A stretch of 64,000 nt of DNA from Lachnospiraceae bacterium (GCA_021202075.1 JAJQDT010000147.1:26324-90323), one strand, 5' to 3'. Numbered from the stretch's first letter, positions 25,802-34,549 are shown. Program-made: numbers and translations. The notes: generated by a model not told the origin, from the letters alone.

Positions 25802-26248
25802 TTACTTCTCCACTACATGTACCAGAATATCCGTTGTCACCTTTGTGTGCAGTTTGATGCTCACCTGTGTCACGCCAAGTGTCTTGATCGGCGCATCGAG
25901 CACAATTTTCTTCTTGTCGACCTCATAGCCGAGCTGCTTCTGAATCTCCTCGGCAATCTCCTTTGAAGATACCGAGCCGAAGACCCGGCCGCCCTCTCCG
26001 GCCTTGACCGCCACGCGGATTTCCCGGCCCTTCATCTCTTTTGCAAGCGCTTCAGCGGCAGCCAGGTTCTCCTTTGCCACCTTCTCCGCATTGGCCTTCT
26101 GAAGCTTCAGGTCATTTAAATTTTTTCCGGTCGCCTCTTTGCCGAGGCCTTTTTTCAGGAGTACATTCCGCGCGTAGCTCTCGGACGCCTCCACGATCTC
26201 CCCTTTTTTGCCAAGGGATTTCACATCCTGTAATAAAATCACTTTCAT
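25802..26248 (-). CDS. rplI: 50S ribosomal protein L9
   Basis: L9 is the elongated protein at the base of the L1 stalk. The 148-residue protein begins MKVILLQDVKSLGKKGEIVE, has the long central helix (LQKANAEKVAKENLAAAEAL) and the C-terminal RNA-binding domain (FGSVSSKEIAEEIQKQLGYE). It lies between gdpP (144-base gap) and dnaB (one base), with an AAAGGGG site upstream. Confidence 0.98.
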   Translation of the reverse strand: MKVILLQDVKSLGKKGEIVEASESYARNVLLKKGLGKEATGKNLNDLKLQKANAEKVAKENLAAAEALAKEMKGREIRVAVKAGEGGRVFGSVSSKEIAEEIQKQLGYEVDKKKIVLDAPIKTLGVTQVSIKLHTKVTTDILVHVVEK

Positions 26249-26392
26249 AATTCCAACTGCCCCTTTCTTCCGGATTTAAAGGAAACACCTAAAATCCGTT
26301 CCCGTTACATCCATCAGCGTCCTGTAGCTGTACAAAACGGTGCACAGACATTTTCACGCACCAAAATACGGAAAAACAACCCATCCGCTTCA

Positions 26393-28459
26393 TTATAAAG
26401 CGCCTTCCTTTGTCATCTGCGTCAACACTTCCTTGAGTGTCAGGCGCGCCTGATCAATATCGACACCGGCCAGCTGCGCGCCGGCAATGTTCATATGTCC
26501 GCCGCCGCCCAGTCGCTCCATGATAATCTGTACATTCACCTCATCAATCGCGCGGGCACTGATATAGATTTTATCCCGATAATCCGTCAGCACGAAGGAC
26601 GCCTTCACGCCGATGATATTCAGCAGCTCATTCGCCGCCTGGGCGCCGACAACGGTCGGGTTGTCCAGTCCCTCGCTCGGGCAGGCGCTGATTGCGTAGC
26701 TGTCCATATAAAGCTCCGCGTGCCGGACTGCCTCCGCGCGCGCCTTGTAGGTCGCCATGTCATTGCGGAATACCTTGCGCACTCTGGTCACATCTGCGCC
26801 GTTCCTGCGCAGATATGCGGCTGCCTCAAACGTCCGCATCCCCGTCTTTGTCAGGAAATTATCCGTATCGATGATAATGCCAGCGTAAACACAGTCCGCC
26901 TCGTATGGCTTCAAACGCACGCCTTCATCATAATATTGTAAAATCTCCGTTATCATCTCGCAGGCGGAGGATACGGCCGGGTCGATATAGGAGAGCGCGG
27001 CGTTTTCAATCTTATCCGTCCCCTGGCGGTGATGATCAAGCACGACAATCGTCTTTGACAGATACAGAAGCTCCTCGCATTCCACCATGGCCGGACGGTT
27101 TGTATCTACCACAACCACAACGGTATTCTCATTCGTGAACTGAATCGCCTGTTCGTGCGTCACAAACACATCCTCCGCATATTCCAGGTTATCCTTCAGG
27201 GAATCCACCCACGGACGGATGCTCGAAGTGATATCGCCAAGCACGATGTGCACCGGCTTCCCGGAACGCATCGCCGCGCTGCAGACGCCGACAGAGGCCC
27301 CCAGAGAATCAATATCGGTATTCTTATGGCCCATAACCACCACACGTTCCCGCGCGCCGATCAGCTCGCGGAGCGCCTGCGCCTTGACTCGCGCGCGCAC
27401 ACGGGTGTTGCTCTCCGAGCGCTGGGTCTTGCCGCCATAGTAGGAAATCTTGTCCTGATCCTTGACCACCGCCTGATCGCCGCCCCGGGCGAGCGCCATC
27501 TCGATCGCAATATGGGCCGCCTCAAAATTCTGCGTGTAATTGCCATTATCCGTTCCAATACCGATGCTGATCGTCACATTCATGGAATTTCCGAGATTGA
27601 CTGTCTTGACATCCTCCAGCAGAGAGAACCGGTCCTCCATCAGGGAATTGAGGCTCACACGGTTCATCACGAGCAGATATTTGTCCTTCTCCAGATTTTT
27701 AATCAGTCCTCCGGCCGAGATCACGTATTTCGTAATCCGCCGGTCTACCAGGGCGCCCAGCATGGAACGGCGTACATCCTCCACACTGTCCATCGCCTCA
27801 TCATAATTATCTACATACAAAAGCCCGACTGCAGGCTTCTGCTCAAAATTCTCCTTCTGCAGATAGCTGATCTCCGTAATGTCAAAAAAGTGAAGACCGA
27901 TCACGCTGCAGCCTTCGCCCTCGATCTGGGCAATATCCATATCTTGCAGGATTTCCTGAAGATGAATCCGCTTCATGACAACCCGGAACGTCCGATCCTC
28001 ATAAACGATCTCCTCGACCGCTTCCTCTTCCCCCGCGGGAAAAGTAGCCGCGCCCAGCTGCGGAAAAACCGTGGAGATGTTCTTGTGGCAGTCACTGGCT
28101 CGCTTCGTCATCTCACAGAGCTGCGCGTTCATCCAGGCAATCCGCCCGTCCGGCAGGACAAATCCGTATGGAATCATCATCCCGTCCAAGATCTCCTTTT
28201 CCACACCGCCAAATCTCTGGGAAAAATCGATCAGCTCCAGCAGAACCTTCGGCCTGTAGTAGCGGTCGAGAATAAATATCGTCACGTAAAGCACCAGCGA
28301 AAAGCCGCCTGTCAGGCATCCGGCAAGCGTATCTACATAAAGTGTTCCCGCCGTCAGAAACAACAGCAGCAGACAGAGCAGCACACACCAATACCAGTGG
28401 CGAAGAAGCTTGCCGCTGTATCGAAGCTGGGCTTTATTTCCGGTTTTATCGTCTTTCAT
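26393..28459 (-). CDS. gdpP: Cyclic-di-AMP phosphodiesterase GdpP
   Basis: GdpP hydrolyses the second messenger c-di-AMP at the membrane and so affects potassium balance and cell-wall stress. Two N-terminal transmembrane helices (WYWCVLLCLLLLFLTAGTLY and CLTGGFSLVLYVTIFILDRY) precede a PAS-like domain, a degenerate GGDEF domain (residues about 175-300) and the DHH/DHHA1 phosphoesterase: VVMGHKNTDIDSLGASVGV, VVVDTNRPAMVE, VVLDHHRQGTDKIENA and GGGGHMNIAGAQL. The metal ligands of the DHH site look intact. Length (688) fits the family. It is first in gdpP-rplI-dnaB. Confidence 0.95.
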   Translation of the reverse strand: MKDDKTGNKAQLRYSGKLLRHWYWCVLLCLLLLFLTAGTLYVDTLAGCLTGGFSLVLYVTIFILDRYYRPKVLLELIDFSQRFGGVEKEILDGMMIPYGFVLPDGRIAWMNAQLCEMTKRASDCHKNISTVFPQLGAATFPAGEEEAVEEIVYEDRTFRVVMKRIHLQEILQDMDIAQIEGEGCSVIGLHFFDITEISYLQKENFEQKPAVGLLYVDNYDEAMDSVEDVRRSMLGALVDRRITKYVISAGGLIKNLEKDKYLLVMNRVSLNSLMEDRFSLLEDVKTVNLGNSMNVTISIGIGTDNGNYTQNFEAAHIAIEMALARGGDQAVVKDQDKISYYGGKTQRSESNTRVRARVKAQALRELIGARERVVVMGHKNTDIDSLGASVGVCSAAMRSGKPVHIVLGDITSSIRPWVDSLKDNLEYAEDVFVTHEQAIQFTNENTVVVVVDTNRPAMVECEELLYLSKTIVVLDHHRQGTDKIENAALSYIDPAVSSACEMITEILQYYDEGVRLKPYEADCVYAGIIIDTDNFLTKTGMRTFEAAAYLRRNGADVTRVRKVFRNDMATYKARAEAVRHAELYMDSYAISACPSEGLDNPTVVGAQAANELLNIIGVKASFVLTDYRDKIYISARAIDEVNVQIIMERLGGGGHMNIAGAQLAGVDIDQARLTLKEVLTQMTKEGAL

Positions 28460-28565
28460 ATTCCTTCCAAATCCTCCCTTAACAGAGAATCAGATACAAT
28501 TGTCCGCGGCAGTTTCCTGCCCACGCGAACAGTTTACCACAAAGTCTGTACAAATGAAAGTACAA

Positions 28566-28608
28566 AAAAGAAAAAACAGCCTGCATACCATCACTGATAT
28601 GCAGGCTG
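28566..28608 (-). terminator. Terminator of rpsF-ssb-rpsR
   Basis: CAGCCTGCATA and TATGCAGGCTG form an 11-bp stem with a 10-base loop followed by a T-run (TTTTTTC) on the minus strand. It lies 124 bases after rpsR; the rest of the 28460-28731 gap shows nothing. Confidence 0.92.
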
Positions 28609-28731
28609 TCTTCCATTTTTCATACACACCGAAATTTTGGTGCCTCAAATTTGACGTTTCTCCATACAAAACCCGGCCGCCCACAGGATGATTTCCTGCG
28701 CATGATGCGTCAGTTCTGTCGATACAGTCCG

Positions 28732-28995
28732 TCAATCCTGCACGTACGGCATAAGCGCGACATGGCGGGAACGCTTGATGGCCACGGTCAGCGCACGCTG
28801 ATGCTTTGCGCAATTGCCGGTGATTCTTCTCGGAAGGATCTTGCCTCTCTCAGAGACGTATCTCTTCAGCTTGTTCACGTCCTTGTAATCAATCTCGCTG
28901 TCTTTCCCGCAAAATACACAAACCTTTTTTCTTCTGCGGATACCGCCGCTGCGCCGCTTCATCGGCGCGTCACTTCTCTCTTTATTAAATGCCAT
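28732..28995 (-). CDS. rpsR: 30S ribosomal protein S18
   Basis: S18 forms a heterodimer with S6 on the 30S platform. The 87-residue form starting [20 protein letters not shown] has the conserved core [20 protein letters not shown] and RISGNC-like [12 protein letters not shown]. It keeps a Cys-x-x-Cys, suggesting a zinc-binding version. The track start at 29010 lies in the ribosome binding site; GGAGG is eight bases before ATG 28995. It is last in rpsF-ssb-rpsR. Confidence 0.97.
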   Translation of the reverse strand: MAFNKERSDAPMKRRSGGIRRRKKVCVFCGKDSEIDYKDVNKLKRYVSERGKILPRRITGNCAKHQRALTVAIKRSRHVALMPYVQD

Positions 28996-29101
28996 TGCCT
29001 GTTCCTCCATATCTGCAATCGTGTAAGAAACGCAGCCATTCCCTTTTCATGCGTGCCGCTCACCAAATGCAGGGCGCCATCCAAAACAGCTGCAAATAAA
29101 C

Positions 29102-29590
29102 TTAGTTGAACGGAAGCTCCTCGTCAATTCCGTCCGGAATGTTCATAAATCCGTCGCCCGCGGAAGCTTCTGACGGCATCGGCGCTGCGGCTGCCGGTTT
29201 CTGATATCCACTGTTCTGATATCCGCCATTCTGGTATCCGCCGCCCTGTCCGCCGGACGCTGCCGCCTTGCTCTCGGCAAACTCCTGGTCTTCAACGACC
29301 ACATCGGTCGTATAAACCTTCTGGCCATCTCTGTTCGTATAACTGCCCGTCTGGATCCGGCCCGTCACTACAATCTTCGTGCCCTGGCGCAGATATTTCT
29401 CCGCAAACTCAGCTCCCCTGCCAAATACCACACATCCAATAAAATCAGCCGTCTGCTGGTCACTTCCCTCGCGGCGGAACCTGCGGTCTACAGCAAGGGT
29501 ATATCTAGCGTATGCCGTGGAATTCTCTCCAGCGGAATAGCGAACCTCCGGGTCTCTCGTCAAACGTCCCATTAAGATGACTTTATTCAT
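29102..29590 (-). CDS. ssb: Single-stranded DNA-binding protein
   Basis: SSB coats single-stranded DNA in replication and repair. The OB-fold occupies about residues 1-105 (MNKVILMGRLTRDPEVRYSA, FIGCVVFGRGAEFAEKYLRQ). A Gly/Gln/Tyr/Asn-rich linker with a repeated GYQNSGYQ-type unit follows, and the acidic tip EELPFN, which recruits partner proteins, ends the chain. Length 162 is normal. Located between rpsF (17-base gap) and rpsR (106-base gap). Confidence 0.97.
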   Translation of the reverse strand: MNKVILMGRLTRDPEVRYSAGENSTAYARYTLAVDRRFRREGSDQQTADFIGCVVFGRGAEFAEKYLRQGTKIVVTGRIQTGSYTNRDGQKVYTTDVVVEDQEFAESKAAASGGQGGGYQNGGYQNSGYQKPAAAAPMPSEASAGDGFMNIPDGIDEELPFN

Positions 29591-29607
29591 ATCTTCTACC
29601 TCTCTTT

Positions 29608-29895
29608 TTATGCATCCTGTCTAACGCATAAATATCTGATGACATCTTCCATGATGCGGATACGGTTTTCTACCTCCGCCGGACATGTCGAATCAGCTTC
29701 AAAACGAACGAAGTAGTAAAATCCTTCACGCATCTTCCTGATTTCATAAGCGAGCTTTCTCTTGCCCCACTCTTCCACCTCGGTAACAGTACCGCCGAAC
29801 CGGGTGATCAGATCCTTCACCTTCTCAATCGTAGCGGCTCTGTCCTCGTCTTCAAGCTTTGCGCTGACAACTACTGCTAATTCATACTTGTTCAT
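29608..29895 (-). CDS. rpsF: 30S ribosomal protein S6
   Basis: A 95-residue ferredoxin-like-fold protein of the 30S platform: MNKYELAVVVSAKLEDEDRA, VEEWGKRKLAYEIRKMREGF and YYFVRFEADSTCPAEVENRI are characteristic. AAGGAGG precedes the ATG. First gene of rpsF-ssb-rpsR, behind a recognisable promoter that overlaps the end of the upstream DUF951 gene region. Confidence 0.97.
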   Translation of the reverse strand: MNKYELAVVVSAKLEDEDRAATIEKVKDLITRFGGTVTEVEEWGKRKLAYEIRKMREGFYYFVRFEADSTCPAEVENRIRIMEDVIRYLCVRQDA

Positions 29896-29981
29896 GCTTT
29901 TCGCACCTCCTTATGGTCTTATGGCCCCCTGACCCACAATCCGGGTGCCGCAGGGAGCAAGGAAATATATCACGATTAAGC

Positions 29982-30010
29982 ATTCTACCACAGGTTGGCA
30001 GGGACTTCAA
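29982..30010 (-). promoter_or_regulatory. Promoter of rpsF-ssb-rpsR
   Basis: TTGAAG (30005-30010) and TAGAAT (29982-29987) with a 17-base spacer on the minus strand, between the DUF951 gene and rpsF. Confidence 0.72.
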
Positions 30011-30017
30011 GCATTTT

Positions 30018-30212
30018 TTACACTTTTTCTTCCTGTTTTTTCCGGATCGCCCGCGTGTTTTTCTCGACCAGCCTGCGCGGCACCATGATCTGGCGGGCGC
30101 AGCCTGTGCACTTCAGGCGAAAGTCCGCACCGACCCGCAGGATCTCCCACTCCTGGCTGCCGCAGGGATGCTTCTTTTTTAATTTTACGATATCGCCGAC
30201 TTCAAATTCCAT
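30018..30212 (-). CDS. DUF951 family protein
   Basis: A 64-residue protein, MEFEVGDIVKLKKKHPCGSQ, then CTGCARQIMVPRRLVEKN, with three cysteines (HPCG and CTGC) that suggest a small metal-binding fold. DUF951 genes commonly lie near rpsF or mscS in Firmicutes; function is unknown, and a nucleic-acid role is only a guess from the basic C-terminus. GAGGAGG precedes the ATG. It sits between a dispersed R2 repeat and the rpsF promoter. Confidence 0.92.
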   Translation of the reverse strand: MEFEVGDIVKLKKKHPCGSQEWEILRVGADFRLKCTGCARQIMVPRRLVEKNTRAIRKKQEEKV

Positions 30213-30269
30213 TTATGCATCCCTCCTCTTAGCCTCAGGCATTCATCTTAACCGCATAATTTTATTGCA

Positions 30270-30356
30270 TCGGGCTGCGCCGAGGCTTTTATGGTCTGCG
30301 GTTCGCGCGTCAGGCGGTGCAAGATGCATAAGTTATCTTTTAACAGGTTCTTACAT
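30270..30356 (+). repeat. Dispersed intergenic repeat R2, copy C
   Basis: CGGGCTGCGCCGAGGCTTTT, then ATGGTCTGCGGTTCGCGCGT, then AAGATGCATAAGTTATCTTT. This is the best match to copy A and lies between the Sir2 and DUF951 genes. Confidence 0.78.
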
Positions 30357-30429
30357 CCGTCCCGGTAAAAACGCAAAATCAGTCTGCTATCTGCAACGGC
30401 TGCGTCAGCAGTATCTGCGTCCGCCGCGC

Positions 30430-31161
30430 CTACACCCGCAGCGCCCCGAGCACGGCGCCGATCTTTTCCTGCACGAGCAGGTCTGCCTGCCGGTCACGCG
30501 GGGTCGGGGCCATATTGATCACGACCAGATGGCTGCCATGGAAATAGTCAATCAGCCCTGCTGCCGGATACACCGCCAGCGAGGTGCCGCCGATGATCAG
30601 AACGTCCGCCTCTGAAATGCAGCGGACGGATTCCCGCATCGTCTGCTGATCCAGCCCTTCCTCATACAGCACCACGTCCGGCTTGATGACGCCGCCGCAG
30701 CTGCAGCGTGGAAGGTCGACACCATTTTCAAACATTTCCAGAAGATCCTGCCCGGTATAGCTTCGGCCGCAGCGCTGGCAGTAATTGCGGTGGATGCTGC
30801 CGTGCAGCTCCAGCACCTTTTTGCTGCCGGCCTTCTGATGCAGGCCATCGATGTTCTGCGTCACGACCGCTTTCAGCTTGCCGCACTCCTCCATCTCGGC
30901 AAGCTTTTTGTGCGCCGCGTTCGGCTCCGCGTCCAGCACGAGCATCTTGTCCCGGTAAAAGCGGTAGAATTCTTTCGTCTGCCGAACAAAAAACGTATGG
31001 CTCAAAATGGTCTCGGGCGGATAATCGTATTTCTGATGGTAGAGCCCGTCCACGCTCCGGAAATCTGGAATGCCGCTCTCTGTCGAGACCCCGGCTCCCC
31101 CGAAAAATACAATGTTATCCGTATTATCAGTGATCTGCTGCAGCTGTTCCTGACTGGTCAT
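30430..31161 (-). CDS. cobB: NAD-dependent protein deacylase, Sir2 family
   Basis: A 243-residue sirtuin that removes acyl groups from lysines using NAD+. The NAD-binding motif GAGVSTESGIPDFRS, the catalytic VTQNIDGLHQKAGS with the active His in ELHGSIHRNYCQRC, and two zinc-binding cysteine pairs (CQRC and CSC with the GG turn) are all intact. No signal or membrane segment, so cytosolic. GGGAGG precedes the ATG. It is followed by an R2 repeat and appears to be transcribed alone. Confidence 0.95.
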   Translation of the reverse strand: MTSQEQLQQITDNTDNIVFFGGAGVSTESGIPDFRSVDGLYHQKYDYPPETILSHTFFVRQTKEFYRFYRDKMLVLDAEPNAAHKKLAEMEECGKLKAVVTQNIDGLHQKAGSKKVLELHGSIHRNYCQRCGRSYTGQDLLEMFENGVDLPRCSCGGVIKPDVVLYEEGLDQQTMRESVRCISEADVLIIGGTSLAVYPAAGLIDYFHGSHLVVINMAPTPRDRQADLLVQEKIGAVLGALRV

Positions 31162-31329
31162 GGTGAAACCTCCCTCACTTTTATAACTTTTCCCATTTCT
31201 CTGCTTTTCCTGGCTTCCGCTACGTTTTCATGCGATCGCGCAGCAGAGTGCTCATAACTTTCTTCTAATGCAATCCGGTGTTCCCTCATTATTTCATACG
31301 AATTTGCATGACGAACGCGCATCTGTGTT

Positions 31330-32451
31330 CTACTCTTCTTCGTCTTCTACTAATGACGCATACATCTGCACGAGCTTGCCCTGGACGACGAAGCGGGTGG
31401 CGGAATCGCCGGTGCAGGTGGACAGTGTCACCACCTTGTCCTCCGTTGTCACGGAAACGGTGCTATTGTCCACCTCGGATTCCTCAACCGCAGTGGTCAG
31501 AAATTCTTCAAACTCGTCCGTTGAAAATACGATCTGATAGGTCTGGCCGACCTTGTCCACTACCCGCGCGGAGAAGATCCGGTACTGGTAAATAATGTCT
31601 TCTGTATAGATCCAGAAGTATTTGCTCGTCTCATATACTTCCTCATCGCGGAATTTTTTCAGCGTACCGAACATCGAACCATTCTTCATATTGTGTCCAT
31701 AGATAATGGTGTTCTGATCGGTGTAATCGCTTTTGTTCTCATAATGCATAAACAGACAGCCGGCGAAGAGGTCCTCCTGCTCAAAGGATCGATGGAGATA
31801 ATAATCGTTATCCTCGCCCTGGACGACCGGATAGCTCAGGTCAAGCGCCCGTATTTTCAGCCAGCCGACGATGTCGGAATTCACCTCTTTGAGCGATTCG
31901 AAATCGATCGGATTGACCATCACCGGAAGGCTCACTTCCTCCCCTTCCACTTCGACCGTCTGGACTTCACGGCCGTTGATGACCTGAGCGGCGGAATCAT
32001 TTTCAAAGGCTTCCTCGAGCGCATCCAGATCCTCCGTCTCGGTCTCGTCCGTCGCATAGCTGGTCGCCAGATTCAGATATTCCTCGTCTACCTTCTGATA
32101 TTCCTTATAGTAGCCGTACAGCATATAGCCCGCGTAAATAAATACGCAGAAAGCCGCCGCCATTACGATAATACTGATCACGTCGCCTGCGCGGCTTTTT
32201 TTCTTTTTCCTGGGAGGCTTGCCAGAACCATTGCGGTTCCCGCTTATGCCTCCGGAAGCTCCCTGCCGTCCGCCGTCGTAATACCCGCCCGGACCTCCGC
32301 CGGAATTCGCGCTGCTGTAATAGCTGTAGCTTCCGTTCGGCTCTCCGAAGTTTCCATCCGGCATGTTGTAATTTTCGTAACCGCCGCCGTTACTTCCTCC
32401 GGGGGAACTGGTAACCCCGTTACTTTCCCCTGCGCCGTTCCTTCTGCCCAT
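31330..32451 (-). CDS. srtB: Class B sortase
   Basis: A membrane transpeptidase that joins sorted surface proteins to peptidoglycan. The cytosolic N-terminus (about 90 residues) is Gly/Ser/Asn/Tyr-rich and ends in a basic patch (PPRKKKKSRAGDV) before one transmembrane helix (ISIIVMAAAFCVFIYAGYML). The catalytic His is in IIYGHNMKNGSMF, the Cys in VVTLSTCTGDSATRFVVQGK, and the Arg 7 residues later. The TLSTC form and length point to class B. The start at 32451 has AAGGGAG six bases upstream and overlaps the histidine kinase stop. The long Gly-rich cytosolic part is unusual. No NPxTN-type substrate is seen in the window. Confidence 0.92.
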   Translation of the reverse strand: MGRRNGAGESNGVTSSPGGSNGGGYENYNMPDGNFGEPNGSYSYYSSANSGGGPGGYYDGGRQGASGGISGNRNGSGKPPRKKKKSRAGDVISIIVMAAAFCVFIYAGYMLYGYYKEYQKVDEEYLNLATSYATDETETEDLDALEEAFENDSAAQVINGREVQTVEVEGEEVSLPVMVNPIDFESLKEVNSDIVGWLKIRALDLSYPVVQGEDNDYYLHRSFEQEDLFAGCLFMHYENKSDYTDQNTIIYGHNMKNGSMFGTLKKFRDEEVYETSKYFWIYTEDIIYQYRIFSARVVDKVGQTYQIVFSTDEFEEFLTTAVEESEVDNSTVSVTTEDKVVTLSTCTGDSATRFVVQGKLVQMYASLVEDEEE

Positions 32452-33595
32452 AGGCTTCTCCCTTCCCGGCCCCGCCATTCACAGGAATATTTACGATAAA
32501 CCTTGTGTTCCGGCTGTCACTGACCGCTGATATGACTCCGCCGTGCATCTCTACGATCTGTTTCGCGATGGCAAGCCCCAGCCCGGCTCCGCCGGTGCGG
32601 CTTGACCGACCATCGTCTACGCGGTAAAACTTCTCAAAGATCATTTCCAGCTTCTTCTGCGGAATCTGCGGTCCCTCATTGGTAAATACAATCGTAATCC
32701 CGCCGTTTCCGCCGCGCGCCTGGATCAGAATCTGCGTCCCCTCGTTGCCGTAAGCAGCCGCGTTTTTCAGCAGATTGTCAAAAACACGAGCCAGCTTGTC
32801 CGGATCGCCGCGCATGATCAGACCCTCCTGCACATCCACCACACACGTCATGTTCTTTTTATTCAGCAGCCCGACGTTTTCATCCTCCAGCTGCTCCAGC
32901 ATAATCGAAAGGTTGATCTCCCTCAGGTCAAGATCCATATCCTGCGCGTTAAACCGCGTAATCTCAAAAAATTCGCTGATCAGTTCTTCCAGCCGGATGG
33001 CTTTTTCCAGGGTAATATGGGTATATCTGGCGCGCTCCTGCGCATCCATCCCGGGGTGCTCGTCCAGCATCGTCAGATAGGCGGTCACCGAGGTCAGCGG
33101 CGTCTTCAGATCATGGGCAAGGCAGGCAACCAGCTCATTCTTGCGCTGTTCGCTCACCACCGCCTGCTGTTCCCGGTAAGAAAGCTTGCGCCGCAGCTGA
33201 TTCAGTTGCTCTGCCATCGGCTCCAGTTCCGGGCAGAGCGTGATCGGCTCCTGCGAGTCCGATAAAACGTCATCCAGAGCGTCGCCGACAAGATTCAGAT
33301 AGCGCGCCGTTTTCCGTGCAGTCAGGCAGAGAAAAAGGAAGAAAAGAACCGCAAATCCGCCAAAAACAAAGAACCATTTCCCATTCACCAGCAGCCGGGT
33401 ATACAAATCAGAAGCCGTCCCGGAGGAGACCCCAAGCTTCCCCAGCCCCCGCACAAACAGATTCCAGAAGGACTCCTGCCCAATCCCCTGCGTCAGAAAG
33501 GTCAGAAGTCCATACCCCGCCGCCACCACCAGAATGCTGACAAGCAGAGCGCGGATGATCGCCGTTCTTTTTAATTTTCCATACCTATTTTTCAA
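32420..33595 (-). CDS. Sensor histidine kinase, VanS-like
   Basis: A two-component sensor of 391 residues with two transmembrane helices (about 14-34 and 73-93) enclosing a short extracellular loop. The phosphoacceptor is in ELVACLAHDLKTPLTSVTAY; the N box is NLLKNAAAYGNE, and the G box region is SRTGGAGLGLAIAKQIVEMH. The H-box style and the adjoining regulator resemble VanS/VanR of vancomycin resistance, but no vanHAX genes are present, so a resistance role is not supported. Start overlaps the regulator stop by 11 bases and its end overlaps srtB, indicating one transcript. Confidence 0.92.
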   Translation of the reverse strand: MKNRYGKLKRTAIIRALLVSILVVAAGYGLLTFLTQGIGQESFWNLFVRGLGKLGVSSGTASDLYTRLLVNGKWFFVFGGFAVLFFLFLCLTARKTARYLNLVGDALDDVLSDSQEPITLCPELEPMAEQLNQLRRKLSYREQQAVVSEQRKNELVACLAHDLKTPLTSVTAYLTMLDEHPGMDAQERARYTHITLEKAIRLEELISEFFEITRFNAQDMDLDLREINLSIMLEQLEDENVGLLNKKNMTCVVDVQEGLIMRGDPDKLARVFDNLLKNAAAYGNEGTQILIQARGGNGGITIVFTNEGPQIPQKKLEMIFEKFYRVDDGRSSRTGGAGLGLAIAKQIVEMHGGVISAVSDSRNTRFIVNIPVNGGAGKGEAYGQKERRRGK

Positions 33596-34280
33596 TTTTG
33601 TACCCTACTCCCCATACCGTTTTGATAAAGTCGCTCTTCCTGTGCCCGTCTCCCATTTTTTCACGGAGATGACGGATATGTACCATGACCGTATTATTAC
33701 TGTTTTTAAAATACTTTTCCTTCCAGATCTGTTCGAAAATCTGCTCGGAGCTGACCACTCTGCCCCGGTTTGCACCAAGCAGCCAGAGAATGTCAAACTC
33801 AATCGGCGTCAGCGTCAGGCTCCGCTCATTGAACGTACACTCATGCGTATCCCGGTTCATCAGAAGGCCGGCAAAATCAATGACATTCTCCGGGATCTTC
33901 GCATTGGCTCCATTGTATTTCGTATAGCGGCGGAGCTGCGCCTTGACCCGCGCCACCATCTCCAGCGGATTGAACGGCTTCGGGATATAATCATCCGCGC
34001 CGAGCGTCAGTCCGTTGATCTTATCGGTATCCTCCGTTTTTGCCGTCAGCATGATAACCGGAAACTTATAATTCTCACGGATTTTCTGCAAAACACGAAA
34101 GCCGTCAATGTCCGGAAGCATCACATCCAGCAGCGCGAGATCCGGCGGCGACTGCGCAATTTTCTGCAGCGCCTCCATCCCGGAATAAGCCAGCTCGATC
34201 TCATAGCCGTCATTTTTCAGGTAGAGACCGATGACCTCCGCAATCTCCTTCTCATTATCCAAAACCAGAATTTTGCTCAT
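33585..34280 (-). CDS. OmpR/VanR-type response regulator
   Basis: A 231-residue regulator. The receiver domain carries the acidic pair in LVLDNEKEIAEV, the phosphoacceptor Asp in LALLDVMLPDIDG and the Lys in DDYIPKPFNPLEM; the winged-helix output has LTLTPIEFDILWLL and NTVMVHIRHLREKM. The track start adds 43 residues encoded by a GC-rich repeat; ATG 34280 with GGAGG five bases upstream is the real start. It heads the operon regulator-kinase-sortase B, so sortase or envelope genes are likely targets. The leader contains a tandem hairpin pair. Confidence 0.94.
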   Translation of the reverse strand: MSKILVLDNEKEIAEVIGLYLKNDGYEIELAYSGMEALQKIAQSPPDLALLDVMLPDIDGFRVLQKIRENYKFPVIMLTAKTEDTDKINGLTLGADDYIPKPFNPLEMVARVKAQLRRYTKYNGANAKIPENVIDFAGLLMNRDTHECTFNERSLTLTPIEFDILWLLGANRGRVVSSEQIFEQIWKEKYFKNSNNTVMVHIRHLREKMGDGHRKSDFIKTVWGVGYKIEK

Positions 34281-34316
34281 GAAAACCTCCAGCACTGCGT
34301 TCCATTCCTGAGTTTG

Positions 34317-34418
34317 TGTCTCCGCTCCGCTCCGGTCGGTGCTAAACGCGTGCCACTGGCACGCAGCGGTCTCCGCTTCCGCTCCGGTCGACGCTAAGCG
34401 GACATCCACTGGATGTCC
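34317..34418. repeat. Tandem hairpin repeat with compensatory stems
   Basis: Two units of about 53 bases share CTCCGCTCCGGTCGnnGCTAA. Each ends in a palindrome with the same ACT loop but different stems: GCGTGCC-ACT-GGCACGC (34348-34364) and GGACATCC-ACT-GGATGTCC (34400-34418). Stem pairing is kept while sequence differs, which suggests selection for structure. It lies in the leader of the two-component operon. Confidence 0.82.
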
Positions 34419-34433
34419 AGCGCCCTTGTATTA

Positions 34434-34549
34434 TATGTCCGTATTTGCGCAGCAAGTATGGACGAAGGCCGCGCCCCTCGCCGGGGAGGCATCCCGCACT
34501 TCGTGCGGGATATGCAATCGCAAAGCGATTTTCAATTGCGCGGCTTCCA
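34434..34549 (-). repeat. Dispersed structured repeat R3, copy 2
   Basis: Minus strand: GGAAGCCGCGCAATTGAAAA, then ATCCCGCACGAAGTGCGGGA, then CCTCCCCGGCGAGGGGCGCG and a CTGCGCAAATACGGACATAT tail. It matches the element at 11606-11766 and begins directly after the asnS stop codon. Confidence 0.8.

Noticed and set aside
27155-28597. 480-residue plus-strand ORF
   Set aside because: Shadow of gdpP; Arg/His/Leu-rich composition typical of antisense reading.
31330-34280. Vancomycin resistance operon
   Set aside because: The two-component genes resemble VanRS, but no vanH, vanA/B-type ligase or vanX gene is present.
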